The notes under the pieces: model-generated
Told to the model about the DNA's origin: nothing
The model's input: the letters and a program-made list of their open reading frames with translations, nothing else
Databases searched by the model: none
Origin: Haliscomenobacter sp033763495
GTDB taxonomy: Bacteria > Bacteroidota > Bacteroidia > Chitinophagales > Saprospiraceae
DNA length: 64,000 nt
Direction of reading: 5' to 3'
Assembly: GCF_033763495.1 (NCBI RefSeq)
Contig: NZ_JANRKL010000048.1
Span: forward strand, 1-64,000
Translations under genes and position numbers: made by a program
Part shown: one piece after another, positions 41,889-50,995 of the stretch
Numbering within the stretch: the first letter of the stretch is position 1
Layout: every line of letters starts with the position of its first letter

Positions 41889-41909
41889 GGGCAACCGCAA
41901 GGGCTGCCC
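41889..41909. repeat. GC-rich palindrome next to the DUF2126 stop
   Basis: GGGCAACC and GGGCTGCCC pair around GCAA (7 of 8 pairs), just after the stop codon of the DUF2126 gene. It resembles the dispersed GGGGCAG/CTGCCCC-type repeats seen in many Bacteroidota and may end transcription. Confidence 0.7.
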
Positions 41910-44900
41910 CTACCGTTTTCTCCTCAAATCCAAACACCATCCACCTTCTGCCGCCACTGGCACTTCTAATGGCATGGCCACTTCCCGCTCGCCAAACACC
42001 CGGGTCTCCCGAACCACCTCTGTTTCCTCACTCGGCGGGGCAACGGTCAATGTAGTTTGGGTGTGTCCATAATCCCAGAAACGGCTGATCCGGCGACCTT
42101 CCGCTTCGAAACTGTTTACGGGGTAGGTCTCGTAGGCACGGCCACCCGGGTGTGCAACGTGGTAGGTACAGCCACCGATGGAGCGTTTGTTCCAGGTGTC
42201 ATATACATCGATCACCAGGGGTACATCCACAGGTACGGTGGGGTGCAAAGCGCTAGGCGGTGCCCAGGCCTTGTAACGAACGCCAGAGACGAATTCTCCA
42301 TTGATGCCCGTACTGCGCAAAGGCAGTCGCACGCCATTGCACAACAACCAATAGCGTTCCGCATTGATGCCGGTAACCTTTACTTCCAGGCGTTCGACGG
42401 AGGAATCCACAAAGCGGGCAGTACCCGAGTTGCTCATTTCTTCACCCAGTACATTCCAGGGCTCGATGCCGCTGCGCAACACCATTTGTACATCACCCAC
42501 CTGGACACGCCCCAGGAAGGGGAAGCGGAATTCGAAGAAAGGCTCCAACCATTCCATTTTGAATGGGAAGCCAGCGGCCTGCATTTGATTGCACACATCC
42601 CGCAAGTCTTCGCGAACGTAGTGGTGCAAGAGGTATTTGTCGTGGAGTTCGGTGCCCCAACGCACCAATCTTTGGTTGTAGGGCTGTTTCCAGAACCAGG
42701 CGATCAAAGTCCGGATCAGCAGGAGCTGTACCAAACACATTTCCTTACTGGGTGGCATATCAAAAGCACGGAGCTCCAACAATCCCAGGCGCCCAGAGGA
42801 AGAATCGGGGCGATACAATTTATCGATACAAAATTCAGCCCGGTGCGTATTGCCCGTGATGTCGACCAGCAGATTGCGGAAAATGCGGTCGGTCAACCAG
42901 AAGGGTAGATTGTCTTCCCCTGGCTCCGGAATTTGGCTGAAAGCTATTTCGAGTTCATACAACATTTCTGCCCGCCCTTCGTCTACCCGTGGTGCCTGAC
43001 TGGTGGCACCAATAAATGCAGTAGAAAAAAGGTAGCTCAAACCTGGGTGGTTTTGCCAAAAACAGATCAAACTGCGCAGCAGATCCGGGCGGCGCAAAAT
43101 GGGGCTATCCGCTGGAGAAAGCCCGCCAATGGTTATGTGGTTACCTCCACCCGTACCAGTATGTTTGCCATCCAGCATGAATTTCTCTGCTCCCAAGCGA
43201 CTTTGCCGGGCGGCTTCAAAAAGATTGTCGTAGTTATACAGTACTTCACTCCAGGATTTGGCAGGGTGGATGTTGATTTCTACCACACCAGGATCAGGAG
43301 TTACGGCTAGTTTTTCGATGCGGTTGTCCCTGGGTGGCTCGTAGCCCTCAATGATGATTGGAATTTGTAAACGGATCGCCGTTGCTTCCACTGCGGCCAA
43401 AAGCTCCAGGTAGTGTTCGATGATTTCGCAAGGAGGCATAAAAACAAAAATCTTCCCTTCCCGAGCTTCAACGCATAAAGCCGTTTTGATGGTAATCATT
43501 AGCTTTTCCGGACGGTAATCGTCCTTTTCCGCCAGTTCCTTTTTCTTTTTGATGAGGTAAAGTGGGTCCTTGAGTTTGGCTTCCTCTTCGTCTATTTCTT
43601 CCGCTTTGTAGACCTTTGGATTGCTCATGCGCTCGGGGATCCGCTCATCAGCTGGAAGGTCGTAGCGCGCGGCCACCTTATCATGGTATTGCAAAAGGGT
43701 ACCCACTTCTTCAAATGGACTGCGCTCGATGGGCTCTTCCTGTTGTTCTGGAGTGAGTTCCGGTAAACGATCAAGGGGAATCCGCAAACCCATCGGGGAA
43801 TTCCCGGGCAATAAAAACAGGTGTTTGCGACTGAATTTCCAGGCACAACTCCACCAATGGTCGGTGTCGCGGTTCCAGGCCAAGGGCAGGGCAAAACCAC
43901 TGGGATTGTTCGGTCCGCGATCGAGTAGTTCCATCAAGGTCCGGCGCTCGATGGTGTCCCGCATGTTGATTTTTAAGGGGTCGACGTTTTCGGGCAGGTT
44001 ACCTTCTTCCCAGAGGAAATAAACCAGGTCTTCATAAGCTGGGCAGCGATTGAGCGGATTTACGCCCAGGTATTTGGCCATTTCGGCAATGAAGGCTTCG
44101 GCATGGGTATGGTCGAATTTGTACTCACCATTGATATCTGCCAGCCATTGCGGATTGCGCCACATGGTTTGGCCATCTTTGCGCCAAAACAAGGTATAGG
44201 CCCAGCGCGGGATGGGTTCACCGGGGTACCATTTGCCCATACCATAATGTATAAAGCCTCCTTTGCCAAAAATATCCTTGAGTTTATGCGCCAGATCGTT
44301 ACCGAGTTTGCGTTTGAGGGCACCATCGGCCGCGCCATTCCATTGTTCGGATTCCATGTCGTCAACCGAAACAAAAGTTGGCTCACCACCCATGCTCAGG
44401 CGTACATCTCCCGCCTGCAATTCCTGATCTACAGCATGCCCAAGAGCGATGACTTGTGCCCATTCAGCGTCACTGTAAGGTTTGGTCACTCTGGGGTCCT
44501 CATGGATGCGTTCTACGGTGTTGCTGTAGTGAAAGGTCGTTTGACAAGGTTCCAGGCCGCCAGTGATGGGGGCTGCGCTAACCGGGTCAGGGGTACAGGC
44601 TAGTGGGATATGACCTGCCTCGGCCAACAAACCCGAGGTGGCATCCAGACCAATCCAACCTGCACCGGGAATGAATACTTCGGCCCAGGCATGTAAGTCC
44701 GTAAAATCTGCTTCAGGTCCAGAGGGGCCATCCAGCGCTTTTTGATCGGCTTTGAGTTGCACCAGATAACCGGATACAAAGCGGGTTGCTAAACCAAAAT
44801 GCCGCAATGCCTGCACCAAGACCCAACCGGAATCCCGGCAAGAACCCAGAGCTTTGCCAAGGGTCTCTTCACAGGTTTGCACTCCGGTTTCCAGTCGGAT

Positions 44901-45380
44901 GGTATAGTTGACCAGTTTATTCAGGTGTTGGTTGACGTTCACCAGAAAATTGACGGTGATGTCATTGAGGTATTGTTTACACTCTTCAATGAATTGCATC
45001 AAGAGCGGGCCTTTTTCGCTTACTTCCAGATAGGGGGCCAGCTCTTTGAGCAACTGGGTGTCGTATTGAAAGGGAAATTTCTCTGCGTAATCCTCCAAAA
45101 AGAAATCAAAAGGATTGATGGCGCGCAATTCAGCAATCACCTCTACGTCGATTTTGAATTCCTTAACCCGGTCAGGAAAAACCACCCTTGCCATAAAATT
45201 GCCGAAAGGATCCTGTTGCCAATTGACGAAATGTGGCTCAGGGCTGATTTTCATTGAATATGCAGCAATTTCGGTGCGGGAATGTACAGCAGGGCGCAGG
45301 CGGATGGTTTGGGGCCAAAGTTTAACCAGGCGGTCGTATTGGTAATGGGTGCTGTGGCGGATCGCTACTTTAATGGCCAT
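41910..45380 (-). CDS. Large transglutaminase-fold protein with DUF2126
   Basis: A 1156-residue cytoplasmic protein. Residues 1 to about 85 are the bacterial transglutaminase N-terminal domain, and the core has the triad C181 (LGSCRDSGW), H230 (DLHAWAEVF) and D246 (WIGLDATSG). Residues about 300-1110 are DUF2126, a large domain proposed to be amidoligase-related. It is divergent from and faces the ATP-grasp, alpha-E, transglutaminase and Anbu genes, which are known to travel together. The cluster has been proposed as a peptide-synthesis or protein-modification system with a degrading peptidase, but its products are not established. The start at 45380 begins the conserved IRHSTHYQYDR motif. 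Confidence 0.9.
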   Translation of the reverse strand: MAIKVAIRHSTHYQYDRLVKLWPQTIRLRPAVHSRTEIAAYSMKISPEPHFVNWQQDPFGNFMARVVFPDRVKEFKIDVEVIAELRAINPFDFFLEDYAEKFPFQYDTQLLKELAPYLEVSEKGPLLMQFIEECKQYLNDITVNFLVNVNQHLNKLVNYTIRLETGVQTCEETLGKALGSCRDSGWVLVQALRHFGLATRFVSGYLVQLKADQKALDGPSGPEADFTDLHAWAEVFIPGAGWIGLDATSGLLAEAGHIPLACTPDPVSAAPITGGLEPCQTTFHYSNTVERIHEDPRVTKPYSDAEWAQVIALGHAVDQELQAGDVRLSMGGEPTFVSVDDMESEQWNGAADGALKRKLGNDLAHKLKDIFGKGGFIHYGMGKWYPGEPIPRWAYTLFWRKDGQTMWRNPQWLADINGEYKFDHTHAEAFIAEMAKYLGVNPLNRCPAYEDLVYFLWEEGNLPENVDPLKINMRDTIERRTLMELLDRGPNNPSGFALPLAWNRDTDHWWSCAWKFSRKHLFLLPGNSPMGLRIPLDRLPELTPEQQEEPIERSPFEEVGTLLQYHDKVAARYDLPADERIPERMSNPKVYKAEEIDEEEAKLKDPLYLIKKKKELAEKDDYRPEKLMITIKTALCVEAREGKIFVFMPPCEIIEHYLELLAAVEATAIRLQIPIIIEGYEPPRDNRIEKLAVTPDPGVVEINIHPAKSWSEVLYNYDNLFEAARQSRLGAEKFMLDGKHTGTGGGNHITIGGLSPADSPILRRPDLLRSLICFWQNHPGLSYLFSTAFIGATSQAPRVDEGRAEMLYELEIAFSQIPEPGEDNLPFWLTDRIFRNLLVDITGNTHRAEFCIDKLYRPDSSSGRLGLLELRAFDMPPSKEMCLVQLLLIRTLIAWFWKQPYNQRLVRWGTELHDKYLLHHYVREDLRDVCNQMQAAGFPFKMEWLEPFFEFRFPFLGRVQVGDVQMVLRSGIEPWNVLGEEMSNSGTARFVDSSVERLEVKVTGINAERYWLLCNGVRLPLRSTGINGEFVSGVRYKAWAPPSALHPTVPVDVPLVIDVYDTWNKRSIGGCTYHVAHPGGRAYETYPVNSFEAEGRRISRFWDYGHTQTTLTVAPPSEETEVVRETRVFGEREVAMPLEVPVAAEGGWCLDLRRKR

Positions 45381-45616
45381 GGTAGAAAATTTTCGGGCTG
45401 TGGTAAAATCGAGCAATTTTATTCAAACACTTACGGACACAAGGGAAAGGCCGGTTTAAAAAATAATGCTGGGTCAATTGCTCAAATTTTTCCCGGATAT
45501 TTGGAAAAAAAAGATTTTAACGTACAAAATGCGGAAAGCCAGGGAAAGCGCTAAGTTGATAATTGTCAAAATTTTGCGCCTTCATTTTGCGATCTCCGCA
45601 ATTATTTTGGCAATTT

Positions 45617-45647
45617 ATTGATTTTTTGTAAAAATAAGCTATTTTTG
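45617..45647 (+). promoter_or_regulatory. Promoter of the Anbu operon
   Basis: TATTTTTG at 45640-45647 is a full -7 box. ATTG at 45617-45620 lies 19 bases upstream (3 of 4 to TTTG). The start would be near 45654, giving a leader of about 44 bases before the ATG at 45698. It lies in the 317-base divergent gap between this operon and the DUF2126 gene, for which no clear minus-strand promoter was seen. Confidence 0.5.
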
Positions 45648-45697
45648 ATCGAAACGATTTTTTATTTACAACAGCGCTTGTCAAAATCGTATGTTTC

Positions 45698-47158
45698 ATG
45701 ACCACAATGAGTAATTTATTTCAACACTATCCACTCAATGCGAACCTGTTTGACGAAGTGTTCCGCCAGGATGGACAGGTGTACCCCCATTATGAGGACA
45801 TACACCGACAATTTAGCCGATTGACCAGTGCTGATTTTGAGCATTTGAACGAGTACGCCAAGCTATCCTTTCTCAATCAGGGCATCACCTATGCCGTGTA
45901 TTCAGATGGCCATAAAGGAGCTGAACAAATTTTTCCCTTTGATCTGTTCCCTCGTGTTATTCCTGCACAGGATTGGGGCCTTTTGGAAAAGGGGCTCATT
46001 CAACGCAATCTGGCTCTGAACCTCTTCATCAAAGATGTTTATGGGGAGCGCAAAATCCTAAAGGACAAAGTTGTTCCTTCTGCCCTCATTTTTTCTTCGC
46101 CCCATTACTGCGAAGAGATGAAAAGCATCAAACCCAAAAATGACGTTTATTGTCACATCAGCGGGACTGACTTGATCCGACATAGTGATGGCCGCTATTA
46201 TGTTCTGGAAGACAACCTACGTAGTCCATCGGGAGTAAGTTATGTGCTTTCAAACCGCGATGCCATGAAACGCACCTTGTCGAATGCTTTTCGTTGGTCC
46301 AGTGTTTGTTCGGTAAATGAGTATCCGGCTGAATTACTGGCCACTCTACAATCGGTAGCTCCCAATACAGAAGAAAGTCCAACCTGTGCACTCTTGACTC
46401 CTGGAACCTATAATTCTGCATATTACGAGCATTCCTTTTTGGCCCAAACCATGGGAATTGAACTGGTAGAAGGGCGCGACCTTTTTGTAGAAAACAACTA
46501 CGTTTACATGCGCACCATTCATGGGCCGAAAAGGGTGGATGTCATTTACCGCCGCATCGATGACGCCTTTCTTGATCCCCTGGTATTTCGCCCGGAATCC
46601 ATGCTGGGGGTTGCAGGCATCATGGGGGCTTATCGGGCTGGAAACATTACCATCGTGAATGCGCCGGGCACTGGAGTGGCCGACGACAAAGCGGTTTGTT
46701 CCTATGTGCCAGACATGATTCGGTATTACCTGGGTGAAGATCCAATCATTCCCAATGTACCCACCTACCTGTGTGAGCGGGAGGTAGACCTGAAATACGT
46801 GCTGGAACACCTTCCGGATTTGGTGATCAAACCCGTTGATATGTCGGGTGGCTATGGGGTAACCATTTGTGATCGGCTCAGCACCGCAGAGCTCGAAGAA
46901 GTGAAGCAAAAGATTCAGGCCGATCCAAGAAATTACATCGCTCAGCCACGGATGTCCCTTTCCGTACATTCTACTTACATTGAAAAGAAAGGAGAATTCG
47001 AACCTCGGCACATCGATTTACGCACCTTTACGCTGATGGGCAAAGATCAGCCCTGGGTATTGCCTGGAGGACTTTCAAGGGTAGCCTTAAAGGAAGGAAG
47101 CCTGATTGTTAACTCCTCTCAAGGGGGAGGCTCGAAGGATACTTGGGTAACCGTTTAA
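45698..47158 (+). CDS. Circularly permuted ATP-grasp type 2 protein
   Basis: A 486-residue cytoplasmic protein of the circularly permuted ATP-grasp family (DUF404/DUF407). Family blocks include YEDIHRQFSRL, ITYAVYSDGHKGAEQIFPFDL, YYVLEDNLRSPSGVSYVLSNR, VDVIYRRIDDAFLDPL and VIKPVDMSGGYGV. ATP-grasp enzymes make carboxylate-amine bonds through an acyl phosphate, so this is likely a peptide ligase acting with the alpha-E and transglutaminase proteins. First gene of the Anbu operon; its stop is followed by a structured leader before the alpha-E gene. Confidence 0.92.
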   Translation: MTTMSNLFQHYPLNANLFDEVFRQDGQVYPHYEDIHRQFSRLTSADFEHLNEYAKLSFLNQGITYAVYSDGHKGAEQIFPFDLFPRVIPAQDWGLLEKGLIQRNLALNLFIKDVYGERKILKDKVVPSALIFSSPHYCEEMKSIKPKNDVYCHISGTDLIRHSDGRYYVLEDNLRSPSGVSYVLSNRDAMKRTLSNAFRWSSVCSVNEYPAELLATLQSVAPNTEESPTCALLTPGTYNSAYYEHSFLAQTMGIELVEGRDLFVENNYVYMRTIHGPKRVDVIYRRIDDAFLDPLVFRPESMLGVAGIMGAYRAGNITIVNAPGTGVADDKAVCSYVPDMIRYYLGEDPIIPNVPTYLCEREVDLKYVLEHLPDLVIKPVDMSGGYGVTICDRLSTAELEEVKQKIQADPRNYIAQPRMSLSVHSTYIEKKGEFEPRHIDLRTFTLMGKDQPWVLPGGLSRVALKEGSLIVNSSQGGGSKDTWVTV

Positions 47159-47165
47159 CAATTCC

Positions 47166-47277
47166 TGAGTGCCGAGGCCCCTTGGCTCAACAGCTAAAGG
47201 GAACCTGAGAACTGAAGCATCCGCCACCTATGGTTTTTTTCATGGTGGCAACATAAAAACCTAACTCATGGCTTCAG
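47166..47277 (+). other. Structured segment between the ATP-grasp and alpha-E genes
   Basis: Several pairings are possible: TGAG-CC with GG-CTCA near 47166-47188, an alternative CCCTT-AAAGGG pairing, GCCACC with GGTGGC around a T-rich loop (47224-47250), and CTGAAGC (47212-47218) with GCTTCAG (47271-47277). The last would cover the Met at 47268. This may be a regulatory or processing RNA; it does not match a riboswitch I can name. Confidence 0.4.
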
Positions 47278-47297
47278 CCGTGGGGGAAATAAAAACC

Positions 47298-48233
47298 ATG
47301 TTAGCAAGAATCGCCAATACCTTATACTGGATGGGCCGCTACCTCGAAAGAACCGAGCACCTGGCCCGCTACCTTCGCGTCCAATATTTTACCACTCAGG
47401 ATGCCCCGATGAGCCAAAATCGCCAATTTGTACTCAATTCAATTGCGAACATGGCCGGGATTCCCTGGGAGGAGGGCACTGAAATGGATGAAGCAGAGGT
47501 CCTATTTAATGTAGCCTTGGACAGCAACAACCCGATGTCCATCCTTTCGACCATTACTTTTGCCCGGGAGAATGCGCGGGGCATGCGGAACGTCATTTCC
47601 ACCGAACTTTGGGAGGTCATCAACAAGTATTACCACTATGTCAACAATTACCCGGTGGAGTATTTCAAAACCCAGGGTTTGTACGATTTTACCCTGGCTG
47701 CTGGCGAAAACTGTTCGGTTATTCGTGGATATGTGGATAGTACGCTGACCCATAATGATGTTTGGGCATTGATCAGATTGGGGGTACACCTGGAGCGTAC
47801 TGCCCAGATAGCCCGGATCATTAGCTGTAAGTTGTACGATATTTTTGTGTTGACCAATGGCAATGAAAACATGCCTGTGGAGAACTACCAATACACCGTA
47901 CTATTGAAGTTATTGGAAAGTTTTGACATGAACCGTCACCATTACAAAGCAGCACCCGATCGACAAAAAGCGCTGGAGTTTTTGATTTTAAACGCTGATT
48001 TTCCGCGCTCTTTGGCTTTTAACTTGCGACAGATTCAATACTTTTTGCACAAAATTGGTCTGAAGGAAAAGACACCCCAAAGTGTGGGTTTTAAAGTAGG
48101 TAAACTTTGTTCCAAATACCAATATTTGCTGTTTTCAGAAATTGAAGAAGAGGTAGGCGCTTTTGTTACCGAAACCCTGAACAGTGTTTATGAAATACAC
48201 GATGCCCTGGAAAGGGATTATTTTCATGTGTAA
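47298..48233 (+). CDS. Alpha-E domain protein (DUF403)
   Basis: A 311-residue helical protein of the alpha-E family (DUF403). The family start is clear: MLARIANTLYWMGRYLERTEHLARYL, given here in parts, with VWALIRLGVHLERTAQIARIISCK as the second internal copy. The family is rich in buried and charged helices and has no known catalysis. It is always encoded beside the ATP-grasp protein and is thought to act with it. The ATG at 47298 fits the family start, whereas one at 47268 adds ten unrelated residues and lies in a possible hairpin. Confidence 0.9.
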   Translation: MLARIANTLYWMGRYLERTEHLARYLRVQYFTTQDAPMSQNRQFVLNSIANMAGIPWEEGTEMDEAEVLFNVALDSNNPMSILSTITFARENARGMRNVISTELWEVINKYYHYVNNYPVEYFKTQGLYDFTLAAGENCSVIRGYVDSTLTHNDVWALIRLGVHLERTAQIARIISCKLYDIFVLTNGNENMPVENYQYTVLLKLLESFDMNRHHYKAAPDRQKALEFLILNADFPRSLAFNLRQIQYFLHKIGLKEKTPQSVGFKVGKLCSKYQYLLFSEIEEEVGAFVTETLNSVYEIHDALERDYFHV

Positions 48234-48248
48234 GCTTATTCCCGACTT

Positions 48249-49133
48249 ATGACCGATTACGTTATTGAATACCGAACGCTGACCGAATATGAAAAATCCG
48301 TTAAGCAAGGGGCTTACGAGTTTTTGATTATGCCTTGTGAAAATGAATCACAATTGGTCAAACACTACCGATTGCTGCATTCCATGCCTCGCGAACCATT
48401 TACAGCGCGCAACAAGTATGGATTTGTCACCTATCATTTTCACTCCAATGCCGATACTTTTGATTACTTCTCTTTGAGCTTGTTGGCGCAAGTGGCCAAA
48501 AATCTGCCTCCATTTGATGTGATCAACGATTTGAGCTTGGAAGAAGAAAATTCAATTCTGGAAAGCATTGATTTTCAGATGGATCATCAGTCTTTTTTGC
48601 AAAGCACTGCTTTGAGTAGTCTTAAACCCGGGGATTTTTCCCTAGATTTGCTGCGCAGGAAAGAGGAAACGCTCGGGATGTATTTGTTGCGCCTAAACTC
48701 GGCAGTACATGGCCTGCTCCAATACGAACAAGGCACAACCAACACTGGCACCAGTGCAAAAGAAGCTTTGTTGGGGGGGAGTGGAGTCTGTCAGGATTAT
48801 GCACACATTATGATCGGGATTTTGCGACAACAAAATATCCCGACCCGGTATGTGTCCGGTTATCTCAGTTTAAGCGACAATCGCGATTCTCAATTACACG
48901 CCTGGGTGGAGGCGTATATTCCCAAAGTGGGTTGGCGTGGTTTTGACCCCACCAATAACCTGCAAGAAAACGACCACTTTATCAAAATTGCGCACGGAAG
49001 AGACTACCTCGATTGCCAGCCCATCAAAGGGGTATTGGTAACTGAGGGAGAGCACAAAACTTCCTATGAAGTTTCGGTGCGGAACAGCAAGGACTACGAT
49101 TGGTTCTTGCAGCAACAACAACAACAGCAATAA
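48249..49133 (+). CDS. Transglutaminase-like protein of the Anbu operon
   Basis: A 294-residue soluble transglutaminase-fold protein: an N-terminal beta domain, then the triad C181 (GSGVCQDYAHI), H217 (QLHAWVEAYI) and D233 (GFDPTNN). It is related in fold to the DUF2126 protein encoded on the other side of the promoter region. In this operon type it may hydrolyse or form amide bonds in the peptide product. The C terminus ends in seven glutamines coded by CAG/CAA repeats, an unusual low-complexity tail that could vary in length. It is 15 bases after the alpha-E stop. Confidence 0.9.
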   Translation: MTDYVIEYRTLTEYEKSVKQGAYEFLIMPCENESQLVKHYRLLHSMPREPFTARNKYGFVTYHFHSNADTFDYFSLSLLAQVAKNLPPFDVINDLSLEEENSILESIDFQMDHQSFLQSTALSSLKPGDFSLDLLRRKEETLGMYLLRLNSAVHGLLQYEQGTTNTGTSAKEALLGGSGVCQDYAHIMIGILRQQNIPTRYVSGYLSLSDNRDSQLHAWVEAYIPKVGWRGFDPTNNLQENDHFIKIAHGRDYLDCQPIKGVLVTEGEHKTSYEVSVRNSKDYDWFLQQQQQQQ

Positions 49134-49222
49134 CCTACGAATTTATTCGTGAGTGCATAAACAAGCAAAATGCTGCAATCCAGGATTTTATCCTCGGGAT
49201 TACAGGTACAACAAAACGAAAA

Positions 49223-49951
49223 ATGACCTATTGTCTTGGCATTAAAGTACGCAGTGGCCTGGTGGCCATTGCCGATACTCGGATCACTTCAGGTACTGAA
49301 ACCGCAACTGCAAAAAAAATATCAGTCCACGAAAGCGGGCAAAACAGCCTCTTTTTGATGACATCTGGCTTGCGCTCCATTCGAGACAAGGCAGTGACCT
49401 ACTTCGAAGAATTATTTGAGGATGAGTCCTTCAAATTTGATAAAATGTACAAGGCCGTCAATATGTTTGGCGATCAATTGCGAAGGGTTGCCCAGGAAGA
49501 CAAAAAATCCCTGGCAGAATCAGGACTGTTTTTTAACCTCTACGCCATTGTTGGAGGGCAGTTGGAAAACGATAAGGAACACAAATTATACCTGCTTTAT
49601 CCCGAAGGCAACTGGATTGAGGTAGGTGAGGGGTCACCCTTTACGATTATCGGAAATTCCGGCTATGGCAAACCCATTCTCAATCGAGCCTTGACTTACG
49701 AATCCAGCTTGCGCTTTGCCTTTAAAACCGGGTTTTTATCCTTCGATTCCACCCGGGTTAGTGCCAATGATGTAGGCTACCCCATCGATGTGGCCTTATA
49801 CCCACGTGATTCCTACAAATTGGAACAACATCGGCTGGAGGAAAAAGATACTGCACAAATCGGCCAAATGTGGGCCAGTAAACTAAAAAACAGCATCGAT
49901 GAAATTCCGGAAAGCTGGATGGATGCATTCCTGAACAAACCAGAATACTAG
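49223..49951 (+). CDS. Anbu proteasome-like peptidase
   Basis: A 242-residue protein of the Anbu (ancestral proteasome beta subunit-like) family. The N terminus reads MTYCLGIKVRSGL, so removal of Met would expose Thr as the nucleophile of the Ntn-hydrolase fold. ADTRITSG and the Lys in AKKISV correspond to the proteasome Asp17 and Lys33 regions. Anbu assembles into open rings, and its substrate is unknown. The start at 49223 is chosen because it places Thr next to the initiator Met; the in-frame upstream region overlaps the previous gene. It is the last gene of the operon; genes to either side read in opposite directions. Confidence 0.9.
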   Translation: MTYCLGIKVRSGLVAIADTRITSGTETATAKKISVHESGQNSLFLMTSGLRSIRDKAVTYFEELFEDESFKFDKMYKAVNMFGDQLRRVAQEDKKSLAESGLFFNLYAIVGGQLENDKEHKLYLLYPEGNWIEVGEGSPFTIIGNSGYGKPILNRALTYESSLRFAFKTGFLSFDSTRVSANDVGYPIDVALYPRDSYKLEQHRLEEKDTAQIGQMWASKLKNSIDEIPESWMDAFLNKPEY

Positions 49952-49978
49952 CAGGGGGGCAAAATGAGCATTTATTTT

Positions 49979-50995
49979 TTATTGCCCTAAACCGCGTTTC
50001 CCAAAATAATTGCCGTATTTTTCAAAATTGGCCAAAGTTGCGGCTACCTGATCCATTCGTTCAGGCAAGGTGCCTCGCAGGGTAATGTACGGAATTCGCC
50101 GTTCGTGTAAATCAGCGATGATTTGTTTTTGGAAAACCTGACGCTTTTGGTCACCGCTCCGGTCCCAGGTATCGTCGTAAGGAATGTCCACATCGCATAG
50201 AAAAAAGAGGTCGTAACGCTGGGCATTCTCCAAGGCCAGTTGGGTCAGTAGTTGTGGTGCTTTGCCGTGGTAATCTTTTGCATACCTATAGGTGGTAATG
50301 GCATTCGTATCCACAAACAAATAACGATTGGCTTGTAACAAAGCAATTTCCTCCCGCTCCAGATGCCCGATGGCAATCTCGTCAAAAGCTTCAAAACCAA
50401 TCCTACGGTCAATCTGGTGATTGGTCCAATATTCCCGACCATATTCTGCCGCAAAAGTAGTTTGGTATTTTTGGGCCAATGCTTCCGTAAGGGTTGATTT
50501 TCCGGTGGACATGGCGCCTACAAAAACTACTTTGGTAATCAGGTCTTTGTAAACATGGTCGTCGATAAAGGCCCGATACTTTAAAGGATCTTCCCGGATC
50601 ATGGTAGCGGAAATGGGCACAGTTTGGCGGGCTTCATCCAGGCGTCGATCCACTGCTCCCAAGGCTTTGCTGACATGATCCCCATAAAATTCACTGCTGT
50701 AAAAATGGGTGATGCGCCGTCCATCGAGCATTTTTAGGATATACTCCTCTTGTTCAATTTCAAAGCCCCGTTCGTTGGAATAACCTTCGGGGCCATCCCA
50801 GGCTTCAATGACCGTCACCTGGGGGTAAAGGGTGCGGATCCAATTGGCCCGTACGCTAAGGGGAATGGTACTTACACTGGTGTCGTAAATCAATACCACC
50901 ATTTCGTCAACTTCCGCCAGGGCGGTTTCGATGACATATTGGTGCCCCCGATGGAAGGGGGCGTATTTGCCGAGGGTGAGACCAGTTGTTTTCAT
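49979..50995 (-). CDS. nadR: NadR-like NMN adenylyltransferase/nicotinamide riboside kinase
   Basis: A 338-residue bifunctional enzyme. The N-terminal half is an NMN adenylyltransferase (TLGKYAPFHRGHQ with the HxGH motif), and the C-terminal half is a P-loop ribosylnicotinamide kinase (VFVGAMSTGKSTL, AEYGREYW). There is no N-terminal DNA-binding domain, so unlike the E. coli protein it is probably not a repressor. It overlaps pnuC by 4 bases and completes NAD salvage from nicotinamide riboside. The start at 50995 is chosen to begin the nucleotidyltransferase motif. Confidence 0.93.
   Translation of the reverse strand: MKTTGLTLGKYAPFHRGHQYVIETALAEVDEMVVLIYDTSVSTIPLSVRANWIRTLYPQVTVIEAWDGPEGYSNERGFEIEQEEYILKMLDGRRITHFYSSEFYGDHVSKALGAVDRRLDEARQTVPISATMIREDPLKYRAFIDDHVYKDLITKVVFVGAMSTGKSTLTEALAQKYQTTFAAEYGREYWTNHQIDRRIGFEAFDEIAIGHLEREEIALLQANRYLFVDTNAITTYRYAKDYHGKAPQLLTQLALENAQRYDLFFLCDVDIPYDDTWDRSGDQKRQVFQKQIIADLHERRIPYITLRGTLPERMDQVAATLANFEKYGNYFGKRGLGQ

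Noticed and set aside
42057..42908. A 283-codon open frame on the plus strand antisense to the DUF2126 gene
   Set aside because: No start region, domain or composition typical of a real gene; the DUF2126 frame on the minus strand explains the sequence.
47166..47277. A riboswitch (cobalamin or SAM type) upstream of the alpha-E gene
   Set aside because: Only fragments such as AAAGGGAA and CCGC resemble the cobalamin consensus, and the operon has no related metabolism; kept only as an unnamed structured segment.
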